From: Fragilaria crotonensis
Taxonomy: Eukaryota; Bacillariophyta; Fragilariophyceae; Fragilariales; Fragilariaceae
Assembly: GCA_022925895.1 (NCBI GenBank)
Contig: JAKSYS010000134.1
Span: 1-64,000 of the forward strand
DNA length: 64,000 nucleotides
Direction of reading: 5' to 3'
The stretch's first letter is position 1; each line of letters begins with the position of its first letter. The notes below the pieces were generated by a model that was not told where the DNA came from, searched no databases, and saw only the letters and a list, made by a program, of their open reading frames with translations. Both the position numbers and the translations under genes were made by a program. Positions 45,401 to 55,297 of the stretch are shown in pieces.

Positions 45401-48234
45401 CGTTCGTTGATGATACGGCGTTGGGCCTCACAGATGATGGAAACGTTTCGTTCGACGAACTGGTACACCGACTGGAAGAGGTGGCACAAACATGGGAGAA
45501 AATACTTTCTTACTCCGGTGGAGCGCTGAATCTGTCGAAATGCTCGTGGTTCGTGATGTATTGGGACTGGAGGTCGGGAAGACCAGTCATACGTCCGAGT
45601 CCAGACGATTCCACGGCTCATGTTCATCTCAGTCAAGGCCAATCATCGATTAAGGTCCCTATAAAGAGACAGGCGCTTAACGAGTCTACTCGGCTTTTGG
45701 GCGTGTTCCAAAATCCACTTGGCGACTTCTCGCACCACATCCGAGTACTGAAGAAAAAAGCTGATGAGTATTCCCATCATATCAAGTCCCCGAGACTCTC
45801 GCCGAGCGATGTTAGAGTCTTTGTTCGTTCGATATATGAACCAGCGATGCGATATTCTTTGCCAGCGATCGCTATAGACGAAGAGGAGTTAGATTCCATT
45901 CAGACGAGCATTATTCCGGCGATTGTTCAGAAACTTGGCCTCAGCTCAAAGCTACCGACGGCGATAAGGTATGGTCCAATCTCTATGGGGGGGCTAGGTT
46001 TGATGGATATACGAACGGAGTGCGGCATTGAAATGATTAAGTACTTTCGACACCATGTTTACTGCAAGACTCAAGTGGGAGAGCTGTTAACCATCCAATT
46101 GAAGACGATGCAACTCGAAGCAGGGATTCCCCAACCATTATTGGAGTTTCCCGGACTCAAGATCTCGTATTTAACGCCGACATGGATTTCATCTCTACGC
46201 CAGTTCCTCTCGAACCATAATTTGACAGTGTCGGTTTCGGATGCCCTACAACTGGAGAAGAAGGGTAGTCATGATGAATTTGTGATGCAACCGTCGCGAT
46301 TGGCTCAGTACACGGGCAGCCAACAAAGAGACATCAACTTGGTAAGAATATATCTTCAATGCACTACGATCTCTGAAATGCGAGATGTTCAGGATCCACG
46401 GAGTATTGCCAAGGAAGCGCTAGCGGGTGTACGTCACAGCAATTTTGCACCAAAACCGGGGTGGCCACGACAAGAAGAGCCAACGTCAACACAACGCCGT
46501 CTGTGGAAACGGTATCTCTCGTCTCAGTTTCTGCGATACGGGTCGCTCTGGAAACGTGTACCAAGTGACAGCCTGCGAGAGATAAAAGCGCGACTCAAGT
46601 CGCCTTCAGTCCCAATTGAAGGAAGCCGAGATCTAGCCTTAGCGGACATGATCACCCATCTTCCGCAAGGTCAAAGGCGCTTATTGACTCACATTAGTCA
46701 GCGAGTGGACGATTCGGCTGTGTGGAACGCCAGTCGATCGAAAAGGTAAATTAACGATAGCTTCGGATGGCGGTTTGAAAGACATCAGGGGGACCTTTGG
46801 GTGGACTATCAGCACGAGCGATAACACTGTTCTATTCGAAGGTGCAGGGCCGGTAGATGGACCTCGAGACGTGGCGAATTCCACGCGATGCGAGATCGCA
46901 GGGTTCGCAGCCCCGATGCTTCTACTTACACTGTTCGTACGACACTGGGGATTGAAATATAAGTGTAAGTTCCGATGGGTCTGCGACAGCAAAGCGGCCT
47001 TGGCCAACGTGACAAAACACACAAAAGTACACGAACCATGCAGACGTCAACCGGAGAACGCCGACTTCTTGTCGCAGATTCGATGTCTGAAGCGAGAGAG
47101 TCCGGTATTCGATCATCACAAAAGTGGATTAAAGGTCATCAGATAAGGAACTCCTCAGGTTCCCACTCACTTGATGTCAAGCGGAATAATCGGGCAGATG
47201 AATTGGCGACATGGTTCAGGGATCACCGGACAAGCGGTCAATCGCGTGAAAAGACTGATCACGTTCCGGAGGAAAGAGTGTCTGTGCGTATCAACGGGGT
47301 TCGGCAGGTCGGCCAAGTTGAGGCGTGTATCCGATTCCACATCAACGGCTACCATCTCCGAGCATACTTACAATCGAAACATAGGTGGTCCAACGAAGTG
47401 TGGAACACGCTTGATATTAAGGTGCTGGGCCAGTTTTGCAGATCGTTACTGCCATCGCAACAGGTGGCACAAACGAAACTGATGTATGACCAACGACATA
47501 CAGGAGATCGTCGGAACCGAGTAGCCACTATCAAAGCCACATCCCTGAAGTTATGCCCATGCTGTCAACTCATTGACGAAACATCCGACCATGTCCTGCA
47601 ATGCAAGGTGAATCCGGGCAGAACTCAGGCCATCAAAGTTTTTCGGAAATCAATGGATGCGATCGGAGCGACATCAGCCACTCGCACGTTGAAAAGCCAG
47701 CTTCTGTGTTGGATCAACGAAGAGCCAGGGACAGTGGACATGTCCATGGTACCCAAGGGCCATGTTCCCTATGTCGAACTCGCTCTCCATCAACAAACTC
47801 GCATCGGGTGGGCAGCTGCATCTCGCGGATTTTTCTCGGTTGCCTGGAGTGAACTGGCGTCGCAACCTGATGGAGACTCCGGCGTATACAATGAGAACAG
47901 AGGAGGTTATACAATGCGGAAGGTGCTTAAGGCTGTCCATACCCTGAGTACGCAGTTGTGGGCAGCTCGGAACCACCACCTACACTCAACGACGTCCGCC
48001 GTATGCAAGCAACTCCGGAACCCTGACTTGGAGGAAATTGCACAACTCCACGAACAAGCCCACATGGTCAACGCGGCCGATAGACATTTCTGCGAACGAC
48101 CACTTGGTGACATAGTGAACGCGAACTCTTCAGTACGACGACGATGGTTGCATTACATGAGAAAGGCGAGAGCCCGATTTGAATTAGATGGTACTACCCA
48201 AACGAGGATGACAGAATTTTTCCGACACAAGTGA
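42460..48234 (+). pseudogene. LINE ORF2 polyprotein: endonuclease - RT - RNase H - zinc finger (frameshifted)
   Basis: ORF2 starts at ATG 42460, sharing its A with the ORF1 stop (TAATG). Intact to 46749 (1429 codons). Endonuclease: IFLQNVKGL, GLVETNTAWQ, GRWSGVTLEG, VMLDANGTLA, NRRIDYMLGC, GPQSDHRGLFVDL (about residues 90-360). RT: FDNDASACFDRI (motif A), GTGQGSGASPAVW (B), AFVDDTALG (C; about 865-990). RNase H follows in the next frame: IASDGGLKD, STRCEIAGF, WVCDSKAAL. It returns to the first frame for WIKGHQ and NNRADELA, then CPCCQLIDETSDHVLQC, a zinc-binding motif. The shifts fit an extra A at 46741-46744 and a missing A near 47116-47119. Its RNA-copying and nicking activities would drive target-primed insertion. 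Confidence 0.85.
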
Positions 48235-48394
48235 TGACGAATATTGGAGACTTTGCTTTTCGCAAGACGTGAAGACACGATTGAAACATTAGTAGGTTCC
48301 GCGGATCTGTAAAAGGTTTGCCGTACCGGGGTACACACGTGGTTTTTGACAAAAGGACTGTGACGGTGTTAACCCTATAATTAGGTTATATATA

Positions 48395-48410
48395 TGTACC
48401 AACTCTCTCA
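48395..48410. repeat. LINE target-site duplication, right copy
   Basis: TGTACCAACTCTCTCA, identical to 39174-39189. Reading on the minus strand it continues the transposase as GLRELV, the same codons as the left copy. Confidence 0.95.
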
Positions 48411-49903
48411 GTCCAGCAGTATGTAGTGCCTTCTTGAGCATCGCCTTCGGGGCATGGTGGTTGTGGAAGTACTTCACAACCTTCTTGCAATCGGCGACAA
48501 AGATAAGTAAGGGCTCGAATGGATACCCATCAGGATAATCAGCCTCGGGACGATTTGACTTTGTTTTTGTCGCGGCAAACACATCCTTTACAAGCAAGTG
48601 GAGACCGTGAGCAACACATCCTTGGAAGAACTTCGATGAGTGTTTTTCCTTTAAAAGCTTCCACGTCTTTTTGTTGGCTGCGGTGTTGTCCATTACCACT
48701 CCTGCAATCTTGCCTCGCGTCTGACCAATCACCCTATCAAGATCACCTGCCAAGTATTCGGAGGTATGGGATAGCTCTCCACTCTGAGTGGACTCCCAGG
48801 AAAAATGATATGTCGCCCGACACAAGCATGTAGTTTATCACACTCTCATTCCTTATGTTCGACCACGCATCAGAGATTACGCAGGCAAAATGATCTCTCT
48901 TCAGCCAGGCGTCCACCTTGGACTTGACTTTCTTGTGAACGCTCTGTAGTAGCCTGCCACTCAAATCCTTTCTTGATGGAAGCTTGACATCGGGGCGAAG
49001 CTTCTGCAATGATCGGAGCAAATGAGGCTCTTCCATCCTTGAAAACGGCATTGCACACATGTAGAAGTACATCGCAATTTCTTCTTGGAAGGCAGCCTGG
49101 TTGATTGGGGTAAGAGGTGGGATAAGGTAGTCATGCATTGTCCTAGTGGCTCCACTTGGCTTCTTACTGGCAGTGGTTGTGCTCGGTGTTCTTGTTGCAG
49201 CAGTAGCAGTAGTATACGCTGTTGACGCTCCTGGTGTTGACGTAGTATCAGGGGAAGCAAGAAGCATGTTCTTTGAAATTTGCAGTACCTTGTCGTTCTT
49301 CTTCCTGCCGTCATTCTTCAAAATCACCCAATGAGGGATGTCCGCATCGAAGAGTCCAGCAACACGCAGTGAATTCAAAAATGGTCTGCATCGGTTTAGA
49401 TGGGCCTTCACCTTCTCAGACTTTCTATGGTGTCGGACCATTGTGCCACACTTCATACATTTCATTTCAATAACCAGATGCTGGCCATCCATTGTTGACA
49501 AGTACTTCCAACATTCATTAATTGCACGACCTCCAACTGTGACGTCTGTTCCAGCTGCTTGTCGTCCTCCTGTCGTGTTGGTGCTGGCCAGCAATGCAAC
49601 CCTCTTTCCATCCTCGTCACCAGCACGAGCACTGCTGTGATCGTGCTCTTCTCCTTCATCAGAGGATGTTGAACGGTGACGTTGGACTCGTCCTTTCTTC
49701 TTGACACCAAGCAAGACAATGCTGGACGAGGACGACGAGGTGTTAGATGATCCTTCACCACCTTCTTCATCAGTTTCCATCATGACAACTCCTAAGCCAT
49801 TGCCAGCGTCATGAACGACAGCACCGGGAGCGACAGCACGCTGCTGACCCCCGCCAAGAACGACATCATGCTCGGCATCAACAAAAGAATTGGCGGGATC
49901 CAT
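48395..49903 (-). pseudogene. hAT transposase, N-terminal half (frameshifted)
   Basis: Met at 49903. Disordered acidic N-terminus, then a BED-type finger (MKCMKCGTMVRHHRKSEKV ... HLNRC, about residues 160-200), then the transposase start: FQEEIAMYFYMCAMPFSRME, ACVISDAWSNIRNESVINYM (first catalytic Asp region). A frame change at AAAAA 48801-48805 is needed to continue ESTQSGELSHTSEYLAGDL, IAGVVMDNTAANKKTWKLL (second Asp) and QGCVAHGLHLLVKD. The half ends at the LINE boundary after PKAMLKKALHTAGLRELV. The order matches hAT transposases such as those related to Ac/hobo. Broken by both the LINE and the frameshift. Confidence 0.88.
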
Positions 49904-50272
49904 ACAAAATACAAACAATCGAACTCGAAACCGACTTACAATAAATGTCTGCGATTGTGGTAAAGAATAAATATGAGTAGTACCTCCACACACAAAAATG
50001 AAGATTGGCGAGCATTCTTATTGCATTGAGCGAGGATTTGCTAGTGCATGTGAGTAATGAATGCAATGTATCATCATTATCAGCCTCCATAGAGTACTAG
50101 GGCAGTAGGCATACTCAGAGCGTTACAATTGACGAACATCAAGGGCGCTGGTAGTACGTGATGACAAAACAAAACCTACATACAAGACCTATTGTGGCGA
50201 TCGAATGAGCGATTTGCGATCTAGAGTTTAGAATTTAGAGCCTGAAAGTTGTACTGGGATGGAATGGCTGTT

Positions 50273-50308
50273 GTATGTTGTATGTTGTATGTTGTATGTT
50301 GTATGTGG
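50273..50308. repeat. Microsatellite (TTGTATG)n
   Basis: Five tandem copies of a 7-base unit inside the right non-coding part of the hAT element. Confidence 0.9.
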
Positions 50309-50604
50309 GGCGTTGGCTGTTGGTACCAGGTACGAGTATTGTAGTCGGTGGTCGATGTGATATGATACAAGATACACAAGATTTCAAGATACGATACAAT
50401 ATATGCATTATGCATACAAGGCATACAAGGTGAACGCCTGAACGCCTCCCTAGAGGTACGAGGTCTGCTATTTATTTAGCAAAAACCACTTTGTAGCTCG
50501 AAAAGGAAAAACCACCAGAAACATTTGCAAAAGTGGTTTTTGGGTTTAAACCTGGTTTAAACCCAAAAACTACTTTTAGCAAAAACCACTCGGTGCCATC
50601 CCTG

Positions 50605-51486
50605 GAGCTGCGAGGTATACACTGCTTTAAAAGCCTATTTTGGACCATGCCACACACTTTTCCAAATGAGCGAGTAGAGCTTCTCTCTTTTTCTTCCTTT
50701 TTCTCCTTTTTTCTTCACGGAATTTTTTCCTTCTTCCTTTCTCTTCTTTTTTCTTCCAGATTTTTTCCTTTCTTCCTTTTACTTGCTTTTTCTTCCGGGG
50801 TTTCTATGAATGTATATAGACCTTGCATATGAATCGATGGACTTGTTTTGCTCATCACGTTTTCAATTTCGGTTGATGTCCAAGGTTATCACGTCATGGC
50901 ACGCAGAAAAAAAGAAACGGTTTTGAAAAAAGTCCTTAAACATGAAAGAAAAACTAGTCCGCAAGCAAATATTCCGGGACCTCCTCGCCAAGCCGCTGCC
51001 TGCTTTCGACCCTCACCCCGTGTTTTGGACGAGTAATGGAGGAGTACCTGGTACAAGTTCAACGTACCGATTCTCAACGGAAATGAAGTATGTGAGTTAC
51101 AGTGCAGAGTGCAGCCTTGAAGTTTTCACAGTCTGCTACCGGTACTGGTAGCAGGTGAAATGGTGAAATACACGATACAGTATACAGTGTATCGTATACG
51201 TAATTACAACGGCAGCGCGTACGGAAGTCATCTTGGCAATCTTGACATCGTGAATCGTGACTACGGTAGTACAGTACATAACAGTACAGTAATGGCCCGG
51301 ATCAATCATACTCGTACAGTACAGCTGGTTTTCTGTTCTAAAATCCGGGCGCACGTCCCAGTATTAATTCTACGCTAGACCGATTTCACTGCCAATATGA
51401 CGTCACGAGGGCGGGACTTTGTCGTGTTGGAAGCAAGGCTTCCACAATGAGATTTTCAAGCCGTCGTTTGCAACATTTCCATTCTA
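50605..51486. other. Intergenic right of hAT
   Basis: Starts with the right target duplication GAGCTGCG. It holds a pyrimidine-rich tract at 50680-50800, GTAC-rich DNA at 51130-51330, and no supported gene. Confidence 0.5.
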
Positions 51487-51561
51487 ATCTATAGATTTAC
51501 CTCCTGCAGTCACCTTCCTATGTAACTCAGTGAACCTACTGTTGGTGATAAATCTATAGAT
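51487..51561. repeat. 13-bp inverted repeat just before the transposase start
   Basis: ATCTATAGATTTA (51487-51499) is repeated in inverted form as TAAATCTATAGAT (51549-51561). It ends three bases before the ATG at 51565. It may be a hairpin in the leader or an internal terminal-repeat remnant. Confidence 0.7.
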
Positions 51562-51564
51562 ACA

Positions 51565-54500
51565 ATGGTTGACAAAGGTAAATATGCTATTTTGACTGAT
51601 GCCGTCATGCTACTTCGAACAGACATCACGTATGGTCCGAGATTGTCAAATTGCTGGCTTCCTGCATCAACTTGGGCTGAAGCTTTAGGGAGATTTGATG
51701 TCAATGCGTCCCTTGGCGTCATTGATGTAAGAAGGTTCAATACAGGGATGTCCAAGTCGGCTTCTTTCGGAGAATTGATGCACCGATTTGATGGATCAAA
51801 CACAACAGGAGTGTTCAGAGTCACATACAAGAACACATTCTATTACTACTTCACAGAGAAATCAAGGCAGATACGGTACCCATGTCCACTTAACAGTGCA
51901 TGGAACGAAAAAGTAATGGAAGCAGCCGCAAATGTGCTAGTCATTCCAAGCACAAGATCAAGACCCGCTCTCGACACAATGATAACTACACCTGTCAACA
52001 CGGAGGCTACAACGGGAGGAAGGATCGGAGACATTGTTGAGCAATCACCGAGCAAACGAGCAAGGATAGGAGATACTGGTGCGGCCGCTGTAATGATTGC
52101 TGCTGATGCTTCTAGCTCAAGTTACTGGCCATGTAGCCCAGAGGCATACCGAGTGTTCAAACCACCAAAGAAACATGGGACAACGAATTGCGAGGATGGG
52201 AATGATACTGATTTCGATTCTGAAACTCCAATGGAAGCACTTCAGAGAAGGATTGTACTGCTTCAAAGCGTTCATGAGGAAGAAAATAATTGGAGGAATG
52301 TTGTGCAAGGTAGAGATATCGACAACGTGTGTACCAAAGCTGAGATATGCGCTGTCAGGCAAAGGGCGACGTTTCTTTGTTATGCGTACCGATTGGCTCT
52401 TGCAAAAATGAATGAATGGACGTGGCAAGACTGTTGCACTGAATCTTGTAAGGTATTGAACACTGTTGGTATGACGCAAGCAACCTTCTATAAAACCATC
52501 GCAAATTGGAACATTGTGTTCCGTAATTTTGAATGCTTCCCAAACCCAAACTTGTCTGTTCAGTGTGGAAACGACCTCTTCCTCGAGTTCTCGAAGTGTT
52601 TCCATGCGCAAAGGAGCAGATTGTTGCATTTGGCGTCGAGAACTTGTCACATCTTTCAATTGAAGCAGTCTATCAATTCGTTCATTCGTCTGTAATCCCA
52701 AGGCTGGCTGCGTTGTGGAAACGTGAATCGGTAGTAGACGAAGATACTGCAGAAACGTCAACATTGAGTACAAGTACTACAGCCATTAATCCTACTAGCA
52801 ATCCTGTCGATGTCGATCAAGATGAGGATGATATTGCGCTATTCCTTCGCGCACATAGACTTAAAAACATGAGCTTCACAACAGCATGGCGCTGGATGCG
52901 ATTACTCGGATTCAAGTATGATACGAGAAGGAAGAGCTTCTACGTCGATGGCCATGAACGTGAAGATGTTGTCGCACATCGAAATGCATTCTGCAAGAAC
53001 TACCTTACCGTGCTTGAGCCACGTTGTCGGCGTTGGATTCAGCTTCCACTCAGTGAAGCTGCTACGATCAAGACCTTAGACACAGATTTCGGACATCATT
53101 ACTATGATATTATATCTGATGAGACTCGGGTTGAGTTTCACGTTGACTATTGGAAGAATTGCATATCAAGAATCAAAAGGGAGAAGAGGCAGCGCGAGAT
53201 GTTGAAGCAAAAACAAGCATACGAGTGTCATCATCAGTCAGGCCCTTGATGATTATTGGTCAAGATGAGTCTGTCTTCGCGCAGTATCTACTGTCCTCCA
53301 AACAATGGGTTGGGCCAAAGGACAAGTGCCACTTCTGCCCAAGTCGGAGGGCGATGGGTATATGCTTTCTGCGTTCGTGTCACGCGAATTCGGCTTTGGC
53401 AGGCAGATGACAGAGGATGAGTTACAAAGAGTGAATATGGCAAGGCAAACAGCAGCTCTCGGCGGTGGAAATTACCTCGATACAACAGCTGCGATGGAAA
53501 TCTTGGGAACAACGAGGAAGCCGATTTTGTTGGAATCCCCCTTCGTAAAATACTTGTTCATCGGAATCAATAATCAGGGTTATTGGAATTCATACCACAT
53601 GAGTCTTCAGCTTGAGGATGTGGTTGATTGCCTACGAATCCTATATCCAAGCTTCGATTTTGTATTTTTGTTCGATCATTCTCAGGGACACGCTCGCAAA
53701 CGTGATGGTGCACTCAGTGCGATCAACATGCAAAAGAACTTTGGAGGATCAAAACAGCAGATGAGAGACACAGTCATAATGTCACAAGAGGGTTATCTGG
53801 GCACACACTCACCAACCCTGGGCATCGGAGACACACAGTCAATGGTATTCAATACTGACGACTGTGGCCCATGGTATTTGACACCAGAGCAACGTGACTT
53901 ACAACGTCATGATCGAATAATGGGGAAAAGAAGCAAGCCAATTGAAAAAACAAAGAAGACCCTTCTTGAAGAGCTCAACGAAAAGGGTGTGACGCTCCAA
54001 CAAAAACGCGGGTACACTAAAGCCGAACTTCAGGAATTGGCAAGAAACAATTCAATCGAAACTCACAAAGAAGTCGACAAAATCCTATCTGGATGGGAAG
54101 GAAAATCTAAAGGCATGCTACAAGTTCTGTGGGAAAGAGGACTGATTGATCCAAGTGAGTTAGATAAATACACTGTCGACGGAAAGAAAGACACAATTTC
54201 AGGGAAGATTGACTTACGGTATTCCCTACGCCATCTCATCGCAGAGTGTGCTGATTTCAAGGATGAGGAAACGGCACTTCAGTACCTTGGATCTCAGCTG
54301 GGCATCACGGTACTTCTAACACCAAAGTTCCATGCCGAATTAGCAGGGGGAAGGCATTGAATTTTGCTGGGGTCACGCAAAGGCTTTCTACCGACGGGTT
54401 CCTGTATCTCAAAAGAGGGGACGAGAGAATTTCAAACAACTTGTGAGAGATTCAACGTGTTCAATCAAGGAGTTGACCAAAGAAAGGATGGGAAAGTTTG

Positions 54501-54751
54501 CTTCGAGAGCACGCGCATATATTTGTACTTACCATCATCTTTTTGAGAGTCAGCAGAGAATGAGGCAGCAAGGTCGTACCCACAACTTCATCGCCACAAG
54601 TATAACAGAAGATCAAGGACTTCTGTACTCCGAAATCCAACGCCTGATGAAATTGTTCAAGTCTCACAGGTGTGCATTGGACTTCGATCGTGGCTTCGTC
54701 AACAGTGCACTCAAAGAAGCAAAGACAAGAAACGAGGAGGACGAGGTGTGA
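51565..54751 (+). pseudogene. DDE-type transposase with four frameshifts
   Basis: About 1060 residues are recovered by reading across frames. The N-terminal part is unknown (YAILTDAVMLLRTDITYG). Then comes a helix-turn-helix-like region (GMTQATFYKTIANWN), a recognition domain FTTAWRWMRLLGFKYDTRRK followed by FYVDGHEREDVVAHR, and the catalytic part: IIGQDESVFAQYL (first Asp), FVFLFDHSQGHARKRDGAL (second Asp), GDTQSMVF, and GIEFCWGHAKAFYRR (likely third acidic residue). The DGHERxDVV plus DDE arrangement is shared with transposase-like proteins of fungi and algae distantly related to Tc1/mariner-IS630. Shifts fall at AAA 52569-52571, CCC 53243-53245, AAA 53317-53319 and GGGGG 54346-54350. Element ends were not found. 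Confidence 0.78.
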
Positions 54752-55297
54752 TCATCATGTCGACAGAGATGGATTTTTATGGTCGCAGGAGACAGCTGCT
54801 ACTAAAACTTGATAAAGGATATGGAAATAATATGCGTGCATGGTACGAATTGTACACAACCTACGTTCGGACGCTTCAACGAAAAACCAGCTGTACATAC
54901 TGTTCTCGGAGTTCTGTGCTCCACACTCCACAGTGATTGTGCGTAGTGTACAGTCCGTCGTACCTGGGACAAGGTACCGTACTGTGAATACACACAGTAC
55001 ACACAGTCCCGTGTCCCGAGAGGCAGGAAAAGATAAGTCTTCGAGGCGAGAGGACAGATCCGATAAAAGCCGTGGAGTTTCACATTTCGGGACCTCCGAC
55101 CTCCGAGCGGCACATTTTGAAATTTGAGACTACTACGTCGTACGCGATTTGTCTGGGGAGCAACACGGCTTTTGGTGTGTGTACTCAATTTCTAAAGATT
55201 GGGATGTACGGGACTCTGCTGCATTGCTGCATACTGTACTCGAATCTCGAATTACTTCATTTTCTCACATCTATCATATGATCGCCCATCATTGACC
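54752..55297. other. Intergenic
   Basis: No gene supported. GTACxxT-rich patch at 54945-55015 containing CACAGTACACACAGT-type repeats. Confidence 0.45.

Larger units (their letters stand above)
39190..48394 (+). mobile_element. LINE (non-LTR retrotransposon) with APE endonuclease, RT and RNase H
   Basis: 9205 bp between perfect 16-bp direct repeats. Order: 93-nt 5' leader, ORF1 (39283-42460, one frameshift), ORF2 (42460-48234; endonuclease, reverse transcriptase, RNase H, zinc-finger tail; two compensating frameshifts), 160-nt 3' end finishing in TTATATATA without a poly(A) tail. No LTRs, integrase or protease. An RNase H after the RT and an APE-type endonuclease point to an I-like or related clade; exact clade undecided. 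It is probably full length, since the ORF1 start is intact. Confidence 0.9.
37989..50604 (-). mobile_element. Complete hAT DNA transposon, interrupted by a LINE
   Basis: Bounded by the 8-bp direct repeat GAGCTGCG (37981-37988 and 50605-50612), the hallmark size for hAT. Termini are CAGGGATGGCA (left) and its reverse complement TGCCATCCCTG (right), matching the hAT CAGGG-type ends. AAAACCAC words in both orientations crowd both subterminal zones (seven at 37998-38097, five at about 50480-50590, one of them AAAACTAC); such repeats are usual transposase-binding sites in hAT elements. The transposase is on the minus strand, split by a 9205-bp LINE with a 16-bp target duplication. Without the LINE the element would be about 3.4 kb. 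Confidence 0.93.

Noticed and set aside
46975-48234. Separate third LINE gene
   Set aside because: Its first part holds the end of the RNase H (WIKGHQ, NNRADELA) whose beginning lies in the neighbouring frame, so it is the frameshifted tail of ORF2.
39190-48394. Retrovirus-like or LTR element
   Set aside because: No LTRs, protease or integrase; APE-type endonuclease and a 16-bp target duplication show a LINE.
50273-50308. CRISPR-like spaced repeat
   Set aside because: It is a simple 7-base microsatellite with no spacers, in a eukaryotic transposon.
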